Below, piece after piece: positions 1-7,285 of a stretch of 32,446 nt of DNA. The notes beneath the pieces were generated by a model. It saw only the letters and a program-made list of their open reading frames with translations, did not search any database and was not told where the DNA came from. The stretch is from an uncultured SAR86 cluster bacterium. Lineage in GTDB: Bacteria; Pseudomonadota; Gammaproteobacteria; Magnimaribacterales; D2472. The stretch covers positions 1-32,446 of the forward strand of contig CACEDQ010000014.1 of assembly GCA_902558375.1 (NCBI GenBank), read 5' to 3'. Every line of letters begins with the position of its first letter. The first letter of the stretch is position 1. The translations under genes were made by a program, and so were the position numbers.

Positions 1-809
1 CACTAAACATTGCAAAAGAAGTTGAGCAAGTAGTATTAATGGTCGGCACGAATTCAGACTGGGAAACTGAAGGGAATGACAGAGTAGATTTTAATCTTCC
101 TGGTAAGCAAAATGAGCTTATTGAAAAAGTATTAGAAATAAATCCTAATACAATAGTTGTTTTAAATACTGGCTCACCAATAAATATGCCATGGATTAAC
201 AAAGCGAAAGCTGTTATTCAATCATGGTATGCCGGTCAAGAATATGGTAATGCTCTTGTTGATGTTTTAACTGGGGCCACAAACCCATCTGGAAAGTTAC
301 CGACAACATTTCCAGTAAACCTCTCAGACACTCCTGCTTTTAAATCCTATCCCGGCAAAAATTTACAAATGGATTATGATGAAAAATTATTGGTAGGCTA
401 TAAATGGTATGACAAGAATTTGGTTGAACCCCTTTTCCCATTTGGCCACGGCTTATCTTATACAGAATTTAAATATTCCAAATTAAAAATTAAAAGGAAT
501 ATAAATAATAGTTTTATTTGTTCATATATGGTTAAAAATACTGGAGATACTCCCGGTTCTGAGATTTCACAATGTTATGTGCAGCCAAATGAAAGTGAAC
601 ATGATGAACCAGTTAAAACACTTCAGGGTTTCGATAAAACATTTTTAAATCCAGGTGAGTCCAAAGAAATTGAGATCACATTAAATAAAAGAAATTTCTC
701 CTCATGGGATTTATCAAAGAACGACTGGGATGTTAAATTTAAAGAATATGATATTTTAATAGGGTCTTCATCAAGGGATATTAAACTGGTTGAAAGAATT
801 AAGTTATAG
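1..809 (+). CDS. GH3 family beta-glucosidase-like glycoside hydrolase, 3' part only
   Basis: The reading frame is open from base 3, so the true start lies left of the window; the ATG at 39 is internal. The visible part is the C-terminal domain of a family 3 glycoside hydrolase. A strand followed by VGTNSDWETEGNDR carries the Glu expected as acid/base residue. YAGQEYGNALVDVLTG, NPSGKLPTTFP and PLFPFGHGLSYTEF are typical GH3 blocks. From about base 470 an Fn3-like domain follows to the stop at 807-809. The (beta/alpha)8 domain with the nucleophile Asp is off the left edge. The likely role is release of terminal beta-linked sugars, with product uptake by the GPH symporter nearby; exact substrate is unknown. 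Localisation cannot be judged without the N-terminus. The stop overlaps the end of the convergent neighbour by 11 bases. Confidence 0.9.
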   Translation, partial: LNIAKEVEQVVLMVGTNSDWETEGNDRVDFNLPGKQNELIEKVLEINPNTIVVLNTGSPINMPWINKAKAVIQSWYAGQEYGNALVDVLTGATNPSGKLPTTFPVNLSDTPAFKSYPGKNLQMDYDEKLLVGYKWYDKNLVEPLFPFGHGLSYTEFKYSKLKIKRNINNSFICSYMVKNTGDTPGSEISQCYVQPNESEHDEPVKTLQGFDKTFLNPGESKEIEITLNKRNFSSWDLSKNDWDVKFKEYDILIGSSSRDIKLVERIKL

Positions 810-2802
810 TTAATTGTTCAATTTCTGCGTCGGTTAAATTAACGCTTGTAGCAAAAATAGAGCTATTTAATTCGTTTATAGTTCTTGGTCCAATAAGTGG
901 GAATATTATTTTTGAAGATTGTATTACGTATGCAAGAGCTACCTCTATTGGTTCAATATTTCTTTCTGCTGCTATCTTAAAACAAATCTCCCTTTTTTTT
1001 AGATTAGTTTCACTATGCCAAACTCTTTTTTCTTCATCCACAGATGGATTTGAAAAATGATCACTTGTAGCTATTTCTTTTTTCTTAATAAAAAAGCCTC
1101 TTGCAGTGCTAGACCATGGAAACAATATGATATTGTTTTGATCAATATAATCTAAAAAATTATTATCAATAGCCACACAACCAGGCCACACAGGATCAAT
1201 CATTTCTGCAAGACTAAAGTTATTACTTAATATAGTAAAAGGTTCCTTATTTTCTTTAAGAGCAAAATCTCTGGCTTGCTTAAACCTTTCTAGCTTCCAA
1301 TTAGAGGCCCCAATTTTATGAATAAGACCTTCGGCTTTTATTTCATCAAGAGCATCAATAAATTCAGATACTGGTATTTCGTTATTGTCCCTGTGGAGAC
1401 AATAAATATCAATTTTATCAAGATTTAATCTTTCTAATGATTCAATGATTTGCGGTTTAATACATTCCGGTCTGCAATCAGGTGTATGCGCTCCTTTGCC
1501 CAAAACTAAAACCTCTTCTTGAACGCCTCTAGAATTAATCCAATTTCCTAAATATTTGTCACCCATGCCATTGTTATAAATATATGCTGTATCGAAAACT
1601 CTTCCCCCTGCTCCGTAAAAATAATCAAACATAGCAAAAGCATGAATGTCTGAAGTTTGATTGTCGCAACCAAGAGCTAACCTAGAAAAATCTTTATCAA
1701 ATCCATCGATTTTGATTCCCTCAAGTTTTTTATTTTGGGTGGAAAAAAACTTTGATTTAATAAGTTGAGAAGTCTCTCTTGATTCGTGAGGGCATTTAAT
1801 ACCAAGCTCTTTTCTCCATTTATCAAGCCACAACATTATGCTTTGAGAATCAGCATGAGATATTAAATCAGATTCCAATTTATTGTTAAGAATACATTCA
1901 GAAGCGTGATCGATTTCTCTTGTAAAGAGCCCAACCTCATCTTTGTAAGAAATTTCATCAACAAGTTTATTTTTAGAATAAATCTTTATTGAAGAATGTC
2001 CGTCTTGAAATTGACCACAGTGCCATGGTTGGCTAACACTTAACTTATAGTCGCCACTAATAATTTCTAAGTTATTTTCATATACCTCATTAATGGCGCA
2101 TGAGATATTAGCCTCAATATTTTCTGAAAACAAAATACGAGCTTTTGAATTGCTATCAACACCAGTCTCATCCAAATTACCACTAGCTTCAATGCTTATT
2201 GGGTCTGCATACGATTTTTTTAATATATGTCCTGCTAATAATTTACTCATTGATAAGGGATAACAACCTACATCCATAATAGCTCCGCCGCCTAACATAG
2301 GGTTTCTTAGTCTATGGTCTTTAGGTATTTCTGCATGGAATCCAAATGAAGAATTAATTTCTACTTTTTGATTAGTGTCACACAGGCTCTCAATATTTTT
2401 AAGAATATTAAAAGTTTGTGGATGTGTTCTATACATATAAGCTTCCATTAAGAAAACTCCACAATCTTTAGCCAGTCCAAATAAAACCATACTTTCAATA
2501 TGATTCATTGCAATTGGCTTTTCACATAAGACGTGTTTATTGTTCTTCATTGCTTGCAATGCATAATCAAAATGTGAGCTGTGAGGTGTTGCAATATAAA
2601 TTGCATCTATTCCGTTTGATGTAACTAGTTCATCAATATCATTTATACCAGCAACATCGAATTTCTGAGAGAATGTTTGAAGTGTCTCTTTATTTCTTCC
2701 ATAAACAGCACTCAACTCTGAATGATTGCAATGCTTTATTGAATGCGCGAAAGCGTTCGCTATTGAACCAGTTCCAATAACGCCCCATCTAACCTTAGAC
2801 AT
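799..2802 (-). CDS. Fused Gfo/Idh/MocA-type sugar dehydrogenase and aldo/keto reductase
   Basis: 667 residues in two domains. Residues 1-335 are a Gfo/Idh/MocA NAD(P)-dependent oxidoreductase: Rossmann motif GVIGTGSIA near 7-15, CEKP at 93-96, and GGGAIMDVGCY near 171-181 with the catalytic-type Asp and Tyr. Residues about 360-667 are an aldo/keto reductase with a complete-looking tetrad: Asp404 and Tyr409 in FDTAYIY, Lys436 in VLGKGAH, His470 in YCLH. Each half matches the length of a stand-alone enzyme, so this is a true fusion and not a frameshift artefact. The two redox activities could act in sequence on one sugar or sugar acid, for example an oxidation followed by a reduction that recycles cofactor; that coupling is inference. 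The start lies inside the 3' end of the upstream symporter gene (8-base overlap), so the two are co-transcribed. Confidence 0.9.
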   Translation of the reverse strand: MSKVRWGVIGTGSIANAFAHSIKHCNHSELSAVYGRNKETLQTFSQKFDVAGINDIDELVTSNGIDAIYIATPHSSHFDYALQAMKNNKHVLCEKPIAMNHIESMVLFGLAKDCGVFLMEAYMYRTHPQTFNILKNIESLCDTNQKVEINSSFGFHAEIPKDHRLRNPMLGGGAIMDVGCYPLSMSKLLAGHILKKSYADPISIEASGNLDETGVDSNSKARILFSENIEANISCAINEVYENNLEIISGDYKLSVSQPWHCGQFQDGHSSIKIYSKNKLVDEISYKDEVGLFTREIDHASECILNNKLESDLISHADSQSIMLWLDKWRKELGIKCPHESRETSQLIKSKFFSTQNKKLEGIKIDGFDKDFSRLALGCDNQTSDIHAFAMFDYFYGAGGRVFDTAYIYNNGMGDKYLGNWINSRGVQEEVLVLGKGAHTPDCRPECIKPQIIESLERLNLDKIDIYCLHRDNNEIPVSEFIDALDEIKAEGLIHKIGASNWKLERFKQARDFALKENKEPFTILSNNFSLAEMIDPVWPGCVAIDNNFLDYIDQNNIILFPWSSTARGFFIKKKEIATSDHFSNPSVDEEKRVWHSETNLKKREICFKIAAERNIEPIEVALAYVIQSSKIIFPLIGPRTINELNSSIFATSVNLTDAEIEQLTIT

Positions 2803-4165
2803 TTTTTAGCTTTCTTAAATTAATCTCATCAATTAATTTTTTATGGAACTCTCTGTCAATTGGGTAAAAATATACCAAAACAAAACTTATAAAAACTCCA
2901 ATAAGAGGAATAAGTGACATTAAATCTTTTAAGGATTCTAAGGTTTGCTCGGTCTGAACTTCATTGGGTTCAAAACCTATATTCGTTAGTATTATTCCTA
3001 AAATTACTGCGGCGAATGCTATTGCCCCTTTCTGAGCAAAAGTCATAAAACCATACAGTGACGATTCGGTCCTGATACCAGTCTTCCATTCACCATATTC
3101 AATAGTATCTGGGAGCATTGACCAAAATAAGACACCAGTGGCACCATTAGCAAATCCAATAAAAGCCAAAATAAATAACAGCTCATTTAGTTCTGCTATT
3201 GGATAAAGATAAAACATACAAAATCCTATGAATAATAAAGTCATAGAGAGCATCCATGTGTTTTTCTTTCCTAAAATTATTGCTAAAAAGGCCCATATAG
3301 GTATAGCAAGAAGATTAGCCCCACTAAGAACAGCTAAGATTGTACCTTGATATTCATGAAGGCCTAAGGCATATTTTGTAAAATAAATTAGATTGTTGTT
3401 AAACATTAAATACGTTGATATCAAAATTAAAATAGCTGCAAAAACTATCCAAAAAGGATAATTGTTTGTTACAGATTTAAAGACATTTTTAAAACTTGGC
3501 AGTTCTTCTTTAGTAAATTGAAAAGGCCTTTCTTCAACAAAAAATACTGTGATTGAAAGTATAACCACAGCAGTAAAGCCCGCAATGAGGCCAAGATATA
3601 CAAAACCTAAAGCTTCTTCACCACCCCCAAAAAATAGAACAATTGGAAATGCAAGAGCAGAAATTGAAAATGTGCCAGCAGCTGCAGCTAGCATCCTAGC
3701 GGTAGTCAATTTTGTTCTCTCATCACTGTCATCAGTAATTCTTGCTGTTAACGAAGAATAAGGAACGCTTACAACTGTAAAACAAGTTCTATGAATTAAA
3801 TTTACAAGCAATAAGAAAATAAATAAGAAAGTTCCTTCAAATGGAGGAACCCATAAAAGAAGTACAAAAGACAGAGCTAATGGAACTGAACCATAAAATA
3901 TATAAGGCCTATAACTTCCCATTTTTGTTCTAGTTCTCTCAGCCATATAACCCATAAAGGGATCGGTGACTGCATCCCATGCTATGCCTAAGGCATATAT
4001 CCAGCCAGCCATTAGTGGCGAAATCCCTACAACATCTGTATAAAAATAAAGCAGATAAAGGCTAACGCCACTCCAATATAAACAAATAGCATAATCACCT
4101 ATTCCATAGGCGGCCCTTGTTTTGTTTGCACTAAAGAATTCTTTAATATCTAGATTAAGGTTCAT
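2795..4165 (-). CDS. GPH-family sugar:cation symporter (MFS)
   Basis: 456 residues with about 12 hydrophobic segments. The family signature of glycoside-pentoside-hexuronide symporters is in the loop after helix 2: WDAVTDPFMGYMAERTR near 63-79, followed by KMGSYRPYIF. An acidic/polar central loop (about 208-232) separates the two six-helix halves. It should bring an oligosaccharide, glycoside or uronate across the inner membrane with Na+ or H+. It is the first gene of a two-gene unit with the fused oxidoreductase and shares a 47-base divergent spacer with the alpha/beta hydrolase gene. No clear Shine-Dalgarno precedes the ATG. Substrate cannot be read from sequence; the GH3 gene nearby suggests a beta-glycoside or its product. 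Confidence 0.87.
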   Translation of the reverse strand: MNLNLDIKEFFSANKTRAAYGIGDYAICLYWSGVSLYLLYFYTDVVGISPLMAGWIYALGIAWDAVTDPFMGYMAERTRTKMGSYRPYIFYGSVPLALSFVLLLWVPPFEGTFLFIFLLLVNLIHRTCFTVVSVPYSSLTARITDDSDERTKLTTARMLAAAAGTFSISALAFPIVLFFGGGEEALGFVYLGLIAGFTAVVILSITVFFVEERPFQFTKEELPSFKNVFKSVTNNYPFWIVFAAILILISTYLMFNNNLIYFTKYALGLHEYQGTILAVLSGANLLAIPIWAFLAIILGKKNTWMLSMTLLFIGFCMFYLYPIAELNELLFILAFIGFANGATGVLFWSMLPDTIEYGEWKTGIRTESSLYGFMTFAQKGAIAFAAVILGIILTNIGFEPNEVQTEQTLESLKDLMSLIPLIGVFISFVLVYFYPIDREFHKKLIDEINLRKLKNV

Positions 4166-4212
4166 ATAAATTTTTTTTAATAGCTTGAGGTTCTAATGTA
4201 TATGAAAAAGCT

Positions 4213-5154
4213 ATGTATTGCATGCCTAAAATATGTAAGACTAGTCCTATGAGCTATGAAGAGGGGTATTCAGAGAATAATGGTGTAAAAATATTTTATA
4301 GAGACTATGGACCAAAGAATGCTACACCAGTTCTTTTAGTTCATGGGCTTGGAGCACAATTGGTTCATTGGCCTGAGCATCTGATTGATTTTCTAATAGA
4401 AAATAATTACAGGCCAATTACTTTTGATAATAGAGATTCTGGACTATCAACAAGATTTAAAAAGAAACCATCAATTGTTTTAGGTTATTTAAGATATTTT
4501 TTTAGATTGCCAATAAGATCTGAATACACTCTTAATGATATGGCAAGAGATGGTATAAATGTTTTAGATCATTTGAACATCAATCAAGCACATATAATAG
4601 GTACTTCTATGGGAGGCATGATTAGCCAAATTATTTGTGCTAAATATCCTCAACGTGTGAAAACTTTTACCCTAATAGCTTCAACAGCATCTGTACCAGG
4701 ACCTTTGAATGGAGCTACAAAAGAAGTTCGAGACATGATGGTTAGTCGATCACAGACTACAAATCCAACTATGGATGAGGTTTATCAAAGAGAGCTAAAA
4801 TGGGTTGGACTAATTGGAATGGAAGGCAAAGATATAGATACTCCTAAATTTAAAGAAGATACTATAGATAACTTTAACAGAATAAAGGATGTCAAAGATG
4901 GATTTGGTTATGCTAGGCAGCTTACAGCAATATTATCTTCAAAAAATAGAATCAAAAAAATTAAATCTATAAAAGCGAAAACACTTCTAATTCACGGAGA
5001 ACAAGATCCAGTCTTGAATGTTAAAAATTCTTATTTAATGAATGAGTTAATTCCAGATAGCAACCTAATTGTTATTCCTAACATGCGCCATTTAATTGAA
5101 GAAGAAATTCTTGATCAATTTAAAGACAAACTAAAAACCCACCTTAAGGCTTAA
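4213..5154 (+). CDS. Alpha/beta-fold hydrolase
   Basis: 313 residues. The canonical fold markers are present: oxyanion-region HGLG near 44-47, nucleophile elbow GTSMGG with Ser132, acid Asp265 in HGEQDP, and His293 in NMRHL. There is no signal peptide, so it is cytoplasmic. The family includes esterases, lactonases and C-C hydrolases, and substrate cannot be assigned. The first ATG (4213) is used here; an in-frame ATG at 4249 (MSYEEGY) would remove 12 residues lacking homology features and may be the true start. The gene is divergent from the symporter operon. A 7-bp inverted repeat (4180-4186 and 4208-4214) reaches into the first start codon. Confidence 0.85.
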   Translation: MYCMPKICKTSPMSYEEGYSENNGVKIFYRDYGPKNATPVLLVHGLGAQLVHWPEHLIDFLIENNYRPITFDNRDSGLSTRFKKKPSIVLGYLRYFFRLPIRSEYTLNDMARDGINVLDHLNINQAHIIGTSMGGMISQIICAKYPQRVKTFTLIASTASVPGPLNGATKEVRDMMVSRSQTTNPTMDEVYQRELKWVGLIGMEGKDIDTPKFKEDTIDNFNRIKDVKDGFGYARQLTAILSSKNRIKKIKSIKAKTLLIHGEQDPVLNVKNSYLMNELIPDSNLIVIPNMRHLIEEEILDQFKDKLKTHLKA

Positions 5155-5229
5155 TTAAATAAGTGGAACTAAGGGTATGTTGCAGGAAGATATAAGAAAT
5201 AGACTAAATAATAATATTAATAATTTCAT
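5155..5229 (-). CDS. Possible tiny lipoprotein (24 residues)
   Basis: A 25-codon frame in the spacer after the DmdA-like gene reads MKLLILLFSLFLISSC followed by NIPLVPLI and a stop. It has a charged N-terminus, a hydrophobic core and a perfect lipobox ISSC, leaving a mature acylated peptide of nine residues. It ends one base past the stop of the convergent hydrolase gene. No strong Shine-Dalgarno is visible. It lies beyond the terminator of the DmdA-like gene, so it would need its own promoter. The lipobox match makes chance less likely, but a 75-base frame in AT-rich DNA can arise randomly. No function is assigned. Confidence 0.4.
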   Translation of the reverse strand: MKLLILLFSLFLISSCNIPLVPLI

Positions 5230-5286
5230 AATTTAATTCTGCCACAACACCACCACAGGAAGAAATATATTTTGCACTTTATAAAT

Positions 5287-5312
5287 AAAAAGAGCCCTTA
5301 AAGGGCTCTTAA
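5287..5312 (-). terminator. Rho-independent terminator of the DmdA-like gene
   Basis: On the minus strand, 18 bases after the stop codon, there is a perfect GC-rich hairpin. AAGAGCCCTT (5290-5299) pairs with AAGGGCTCTT (5301-5310); a realistic fold has an 8-bp stem with a 4-5 base loop. On the minus strand it is followed directly by TTTTTATTT, the expected U-tract. It is the clearest intrinsic terminator in the window. Confidence 0.88.
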
Positions 5313-5329
5313 TGTTAAATAGGTATTAA

Positions 5330-6634
5330 CTATTCAGCAAAATCTAATCCTTTAGCGGCTTCAACTTCTCGCTTATTTGGATTTACAGACTCCCTAAATG
5401 GGACATCTACAATTTCAGCATCAACAGAGACCCCAGGGGTTTCTGAGTATTCATCAGGAAGTTTAACTTTGTATTTTGTTCCTACTTCTGATGCCTCCCA
5501 TGGTACCCATGCAAGAGCAATATTGGTTTCTAATTCAGGCGACCACCAAGGAGAAGTTACATAACCCACCTCTTTGTCATCTGTATCTGTGACCAACCAA
5601 AAATCAGGAGCATAGTTTGTAATCTCTTTTCCCCCAAGAGTAATACCAACCATCTTCATTTTAAATGGAGCATTTCCTTCATCAATTATTGCTCTTTGCC
5701 TTTCAAGCTCCTCTTTACCAATGTAATCAGATTTTTTATTACGAGGCACTTGATAGCTCAAGTTAACTTGAAATGGCGAGGTCTCATGATCAAGATCTTG
5801 TCCCCAAGACAAAATGCCTGCAGCAATTCTTCGATGATGAGCAGGAGCAATAACCATTAAACCAAATTCTTCACCTGCTTCAAGAACTGCATTCCACATT
5901 TTTTCAGCATTTGCATGCGCATCACGAACATAGATCTCATAACCTTTTTCACCGGTGAAACCAGTTTGACTTATGACACAGTCAGCTCCACCAACTTTAC
6001 ATTCCATAAGCCCATAGTAAGGAATTTCTCTAAGCTCTTCCCCTGCAAGTTTTGCCATTAAATCTTCAGACAATGGGCCCTGAATTTGAACAGGACATAC
6101 ATCTATTTCATCAATCTCAACATCATATTTTTTAGTGACATTTACACCTTGTAACCAAAGCAAGAGATCGCTATCTGATATTGAGAACCAAAATTCATCC
6201 TCTGATAGTCTTAATAAAACTGGGTCGTTAAGAACACCACCTTTTTCATTACATAAGATGGCATATTTACCATGCATTGGTTCAATCTTTGTGGCATCAC
6301 GAGTTATCACATAATCAGTGAACGCCTCGGCATCAGGACCTTTAACTCTTATCTGTCTTTCGACAGCAACATTCCACATTGTTACTCTATTGACAAGGGC
6401 TTCATACTCAACCATGGCTCCGCCATCTTCTGGCTTTACATAACCTCTAGGATGATAGATACGATTATAAACTGTTGCTCTCCAGCAGCCAGCTTCATGC
6501 GATAGATGCCAAAAAGGCGACTTTCTTACTCGTGTAGAAATTAAAAGCTCTGTCTTAGTTGGCCCACTTTGTCTAAGATTTATTGGAACCACTCTATCGC
6601 TTTGATCAACACTTGGATGATTAGGATTTGTCAT
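5330..6634 (-). CDS. Tetrahydrofolate-dependent aminomethyltransferase-family protein, DmdA-like
   Basis: 434 residues of the GcvT/DmdA/LigM fold. Visible family blocks are VERQIRVKGPDA (92-103), GKYAILCNEKGGVLNDPV with Asp137 at the conserved folate-site position, SDSDLLLW (153-160), VQIQGP (182-187) and TGFTGEKGYEIY (224-235); a C-terminal beta-barrel domain follows. The opening block STRVRKSPFWH and the WNVAVERQ block resemble dimethylsulfoniopropionate demethylases more than glycine-cleavage T proteins. No gcvH or gcvP lies nearby, which argues against the glycine cleavage system. The likely role is transfer of a methyl or one-carbon group from an S-, N- or O-methylated compound to tetrahydrofolate; DMSP is one possible donor. 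It is longer than Pelagibacter DmdA (about 370 residues), with about 30 extra residues at the N-terminus. A strong ribosome site (AAGGGGGG, 6-7 bases before ATG), its own terminator and about 40% GC in sampled lines suggest high expression. Confidence 0.8.
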   Translation of the reverse strand: MTNPNHPSVDQSDRVVPINLRQSGPTKTELLISTRVRKSPFWHLSHEAGCWRATVYNRIYHPRGYVKPEDGGAMVEYEALVNRVTMWNVAVERQIRVKGPDAEAFTDYVITRDATKIEPMHGKYAILCNEKGGVLNDPVLLRLSEDEFWFSISDSDLLLWLQGVNVTKKYDVEIDEIDVCPVQIQGPLSEDLMAKLAGEELREIPYYGLMECKVGGADCVISQTGFTGEKGYEIYVRDAHANAEKMWNAVLEAGEEFGLMVIAPAHHRRIAAGILSWGQDLDHETSPFQVNLSYQVPRNKKSDYIGKEELERQRAIIDEGNAPFKMKMVGITLGGKEITNYAPDFWLVTDTDDKEVGYVTSPWWSPELETNIALAWVPWEASEVGTKYKVKLPDEYSETPGVSVDAEIVDVPFRESVNPNKREVEAAKGLDFAE

Positions 6635-6698
6635 AATTACCCCCCTTGTAAATTATTAACATTTACCAAATTAAACGACATTTTTTTATCTTTGTAAA

Positions 6699-6712
6699 TC
6701 AAAATATTTTGA
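6699..6712. promoter_or_regulatory. 14-bp perfect palindrome in divergent spacer
   Basis: TCAAAATATTTTGA is a perfect 14-base palindrome centred in the 157-base spacer between the divergently transcribed DmdA-like and DUF411 genes. It is placed where an operator could control either promoter. All but four bases are A or T, so chance cannot be excluded in such AT-rich DNA. Confidence 0.3.
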
Positions 6713-6791
6713 AAATTTATGCACTAAAAAACAACAAAATTTTTAGTAAAAAAAGTCAAAATAAATTACTATTATTGGATGTAATTAAAAA

Positions 6792-7277
6792 ATGGGTCAT
6801 ACGAATTCTATGTACAAAAAATATCTTAATTTTGTAATTTTTTCACTGGCAATATTAATGTTCCAGCATAAATCTATTGCTGATACCGATACTAAGACAA
6901 TGCTATTAACTCATAAAACACCAACATGCGGTTGTTGTAAAGAATGGGTTAAACATGCAAAAGAAAAAGGCTTTAATGTTCATACACAAGATCATCAAAA
7001 CCTTGAAGGTATTAAAAAAATGTATGCTATCAAACCAGAATATAGGTCTTGTCATACAACCGTATCTACAAATGGTTTTATTTTCGAGGGTCATATACCA
7101 GTAAAGTACATAACCAAATTTTTATCAGAAGATCATCCTAATGCCATAGGTTTATCAGTACCAGGAATGCCTTTAGGGTCACCTGGCATGGAGTTTGATG
7201 ATAGGTTTACACCTTATGACGTGCTTATCTTATATAAAGACGGATCTAATAAAGTATTCGCAGAAGTGAGAAATTAA
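6792..7277 (+). CDS. DUF411 periplasmic metal-binding protein
   Basis: 161 residues of the DUF411 family, often found with copper or other metal resistance genes. An N-terminal hydrophobic segment (about 11-25) ending near SIADTD looks like a signal peptide. The mature part has TPTCGCCKEW (Cys46, Cys48, Cys49), SCHT with Cys87 and His88, EGHIP with His101, and the Met-rich PGMPLGSPGME. These are the conserved potential metal ligands. The upstream ATG is listed; the second ATG (codon 7, MYKKYLNF) gives a more typical signal peptide. No copper pump or oxidase is adjacent, so the metal role comes from the family only. Monocistronic; it ends 8 bases before the stop of the convergent neighbour. 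Confidence 0.83.
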   Translation: MGHTNSMYKKYLNFVIFSLAILMFQHKSIADTDTKTMLLTHKTPTCGCCKEWVKHAKEKGFNVHTQDHQNLEGIKKMYAIKPEYRSCHTTVSTNGFIFEGHIPVKYITKFLSEDHPNAIGLSVPGMPLGSPGMEFDDRFTPYDVLILYKDGSNKVFAEVRN

Positions 7278-7285
7278 TAAATTGC

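Noticed and set aside
4180-4214. 7-bp inverted repeat in the symporter/hydrolase spacer as an operator
   Set aside because: The arms are short with a 21-base gap and the right arm covers a start codon; too weak to annotate separately.
5177-5236. 19-residue plus-strand frame starting MLQEDIRNRL
   Set aside because: No ribosome site, Asn-rich low-complexity tail, and it overlaps the better lipoprotein candidate on the other strand.
5330-6634. Assignment as glycine cleavage T protein (gcvT)
   Set aside because: No gcvH, gcvP or glycine riboswitch nearby, and the N-terminal blocks resemble DmdA more.
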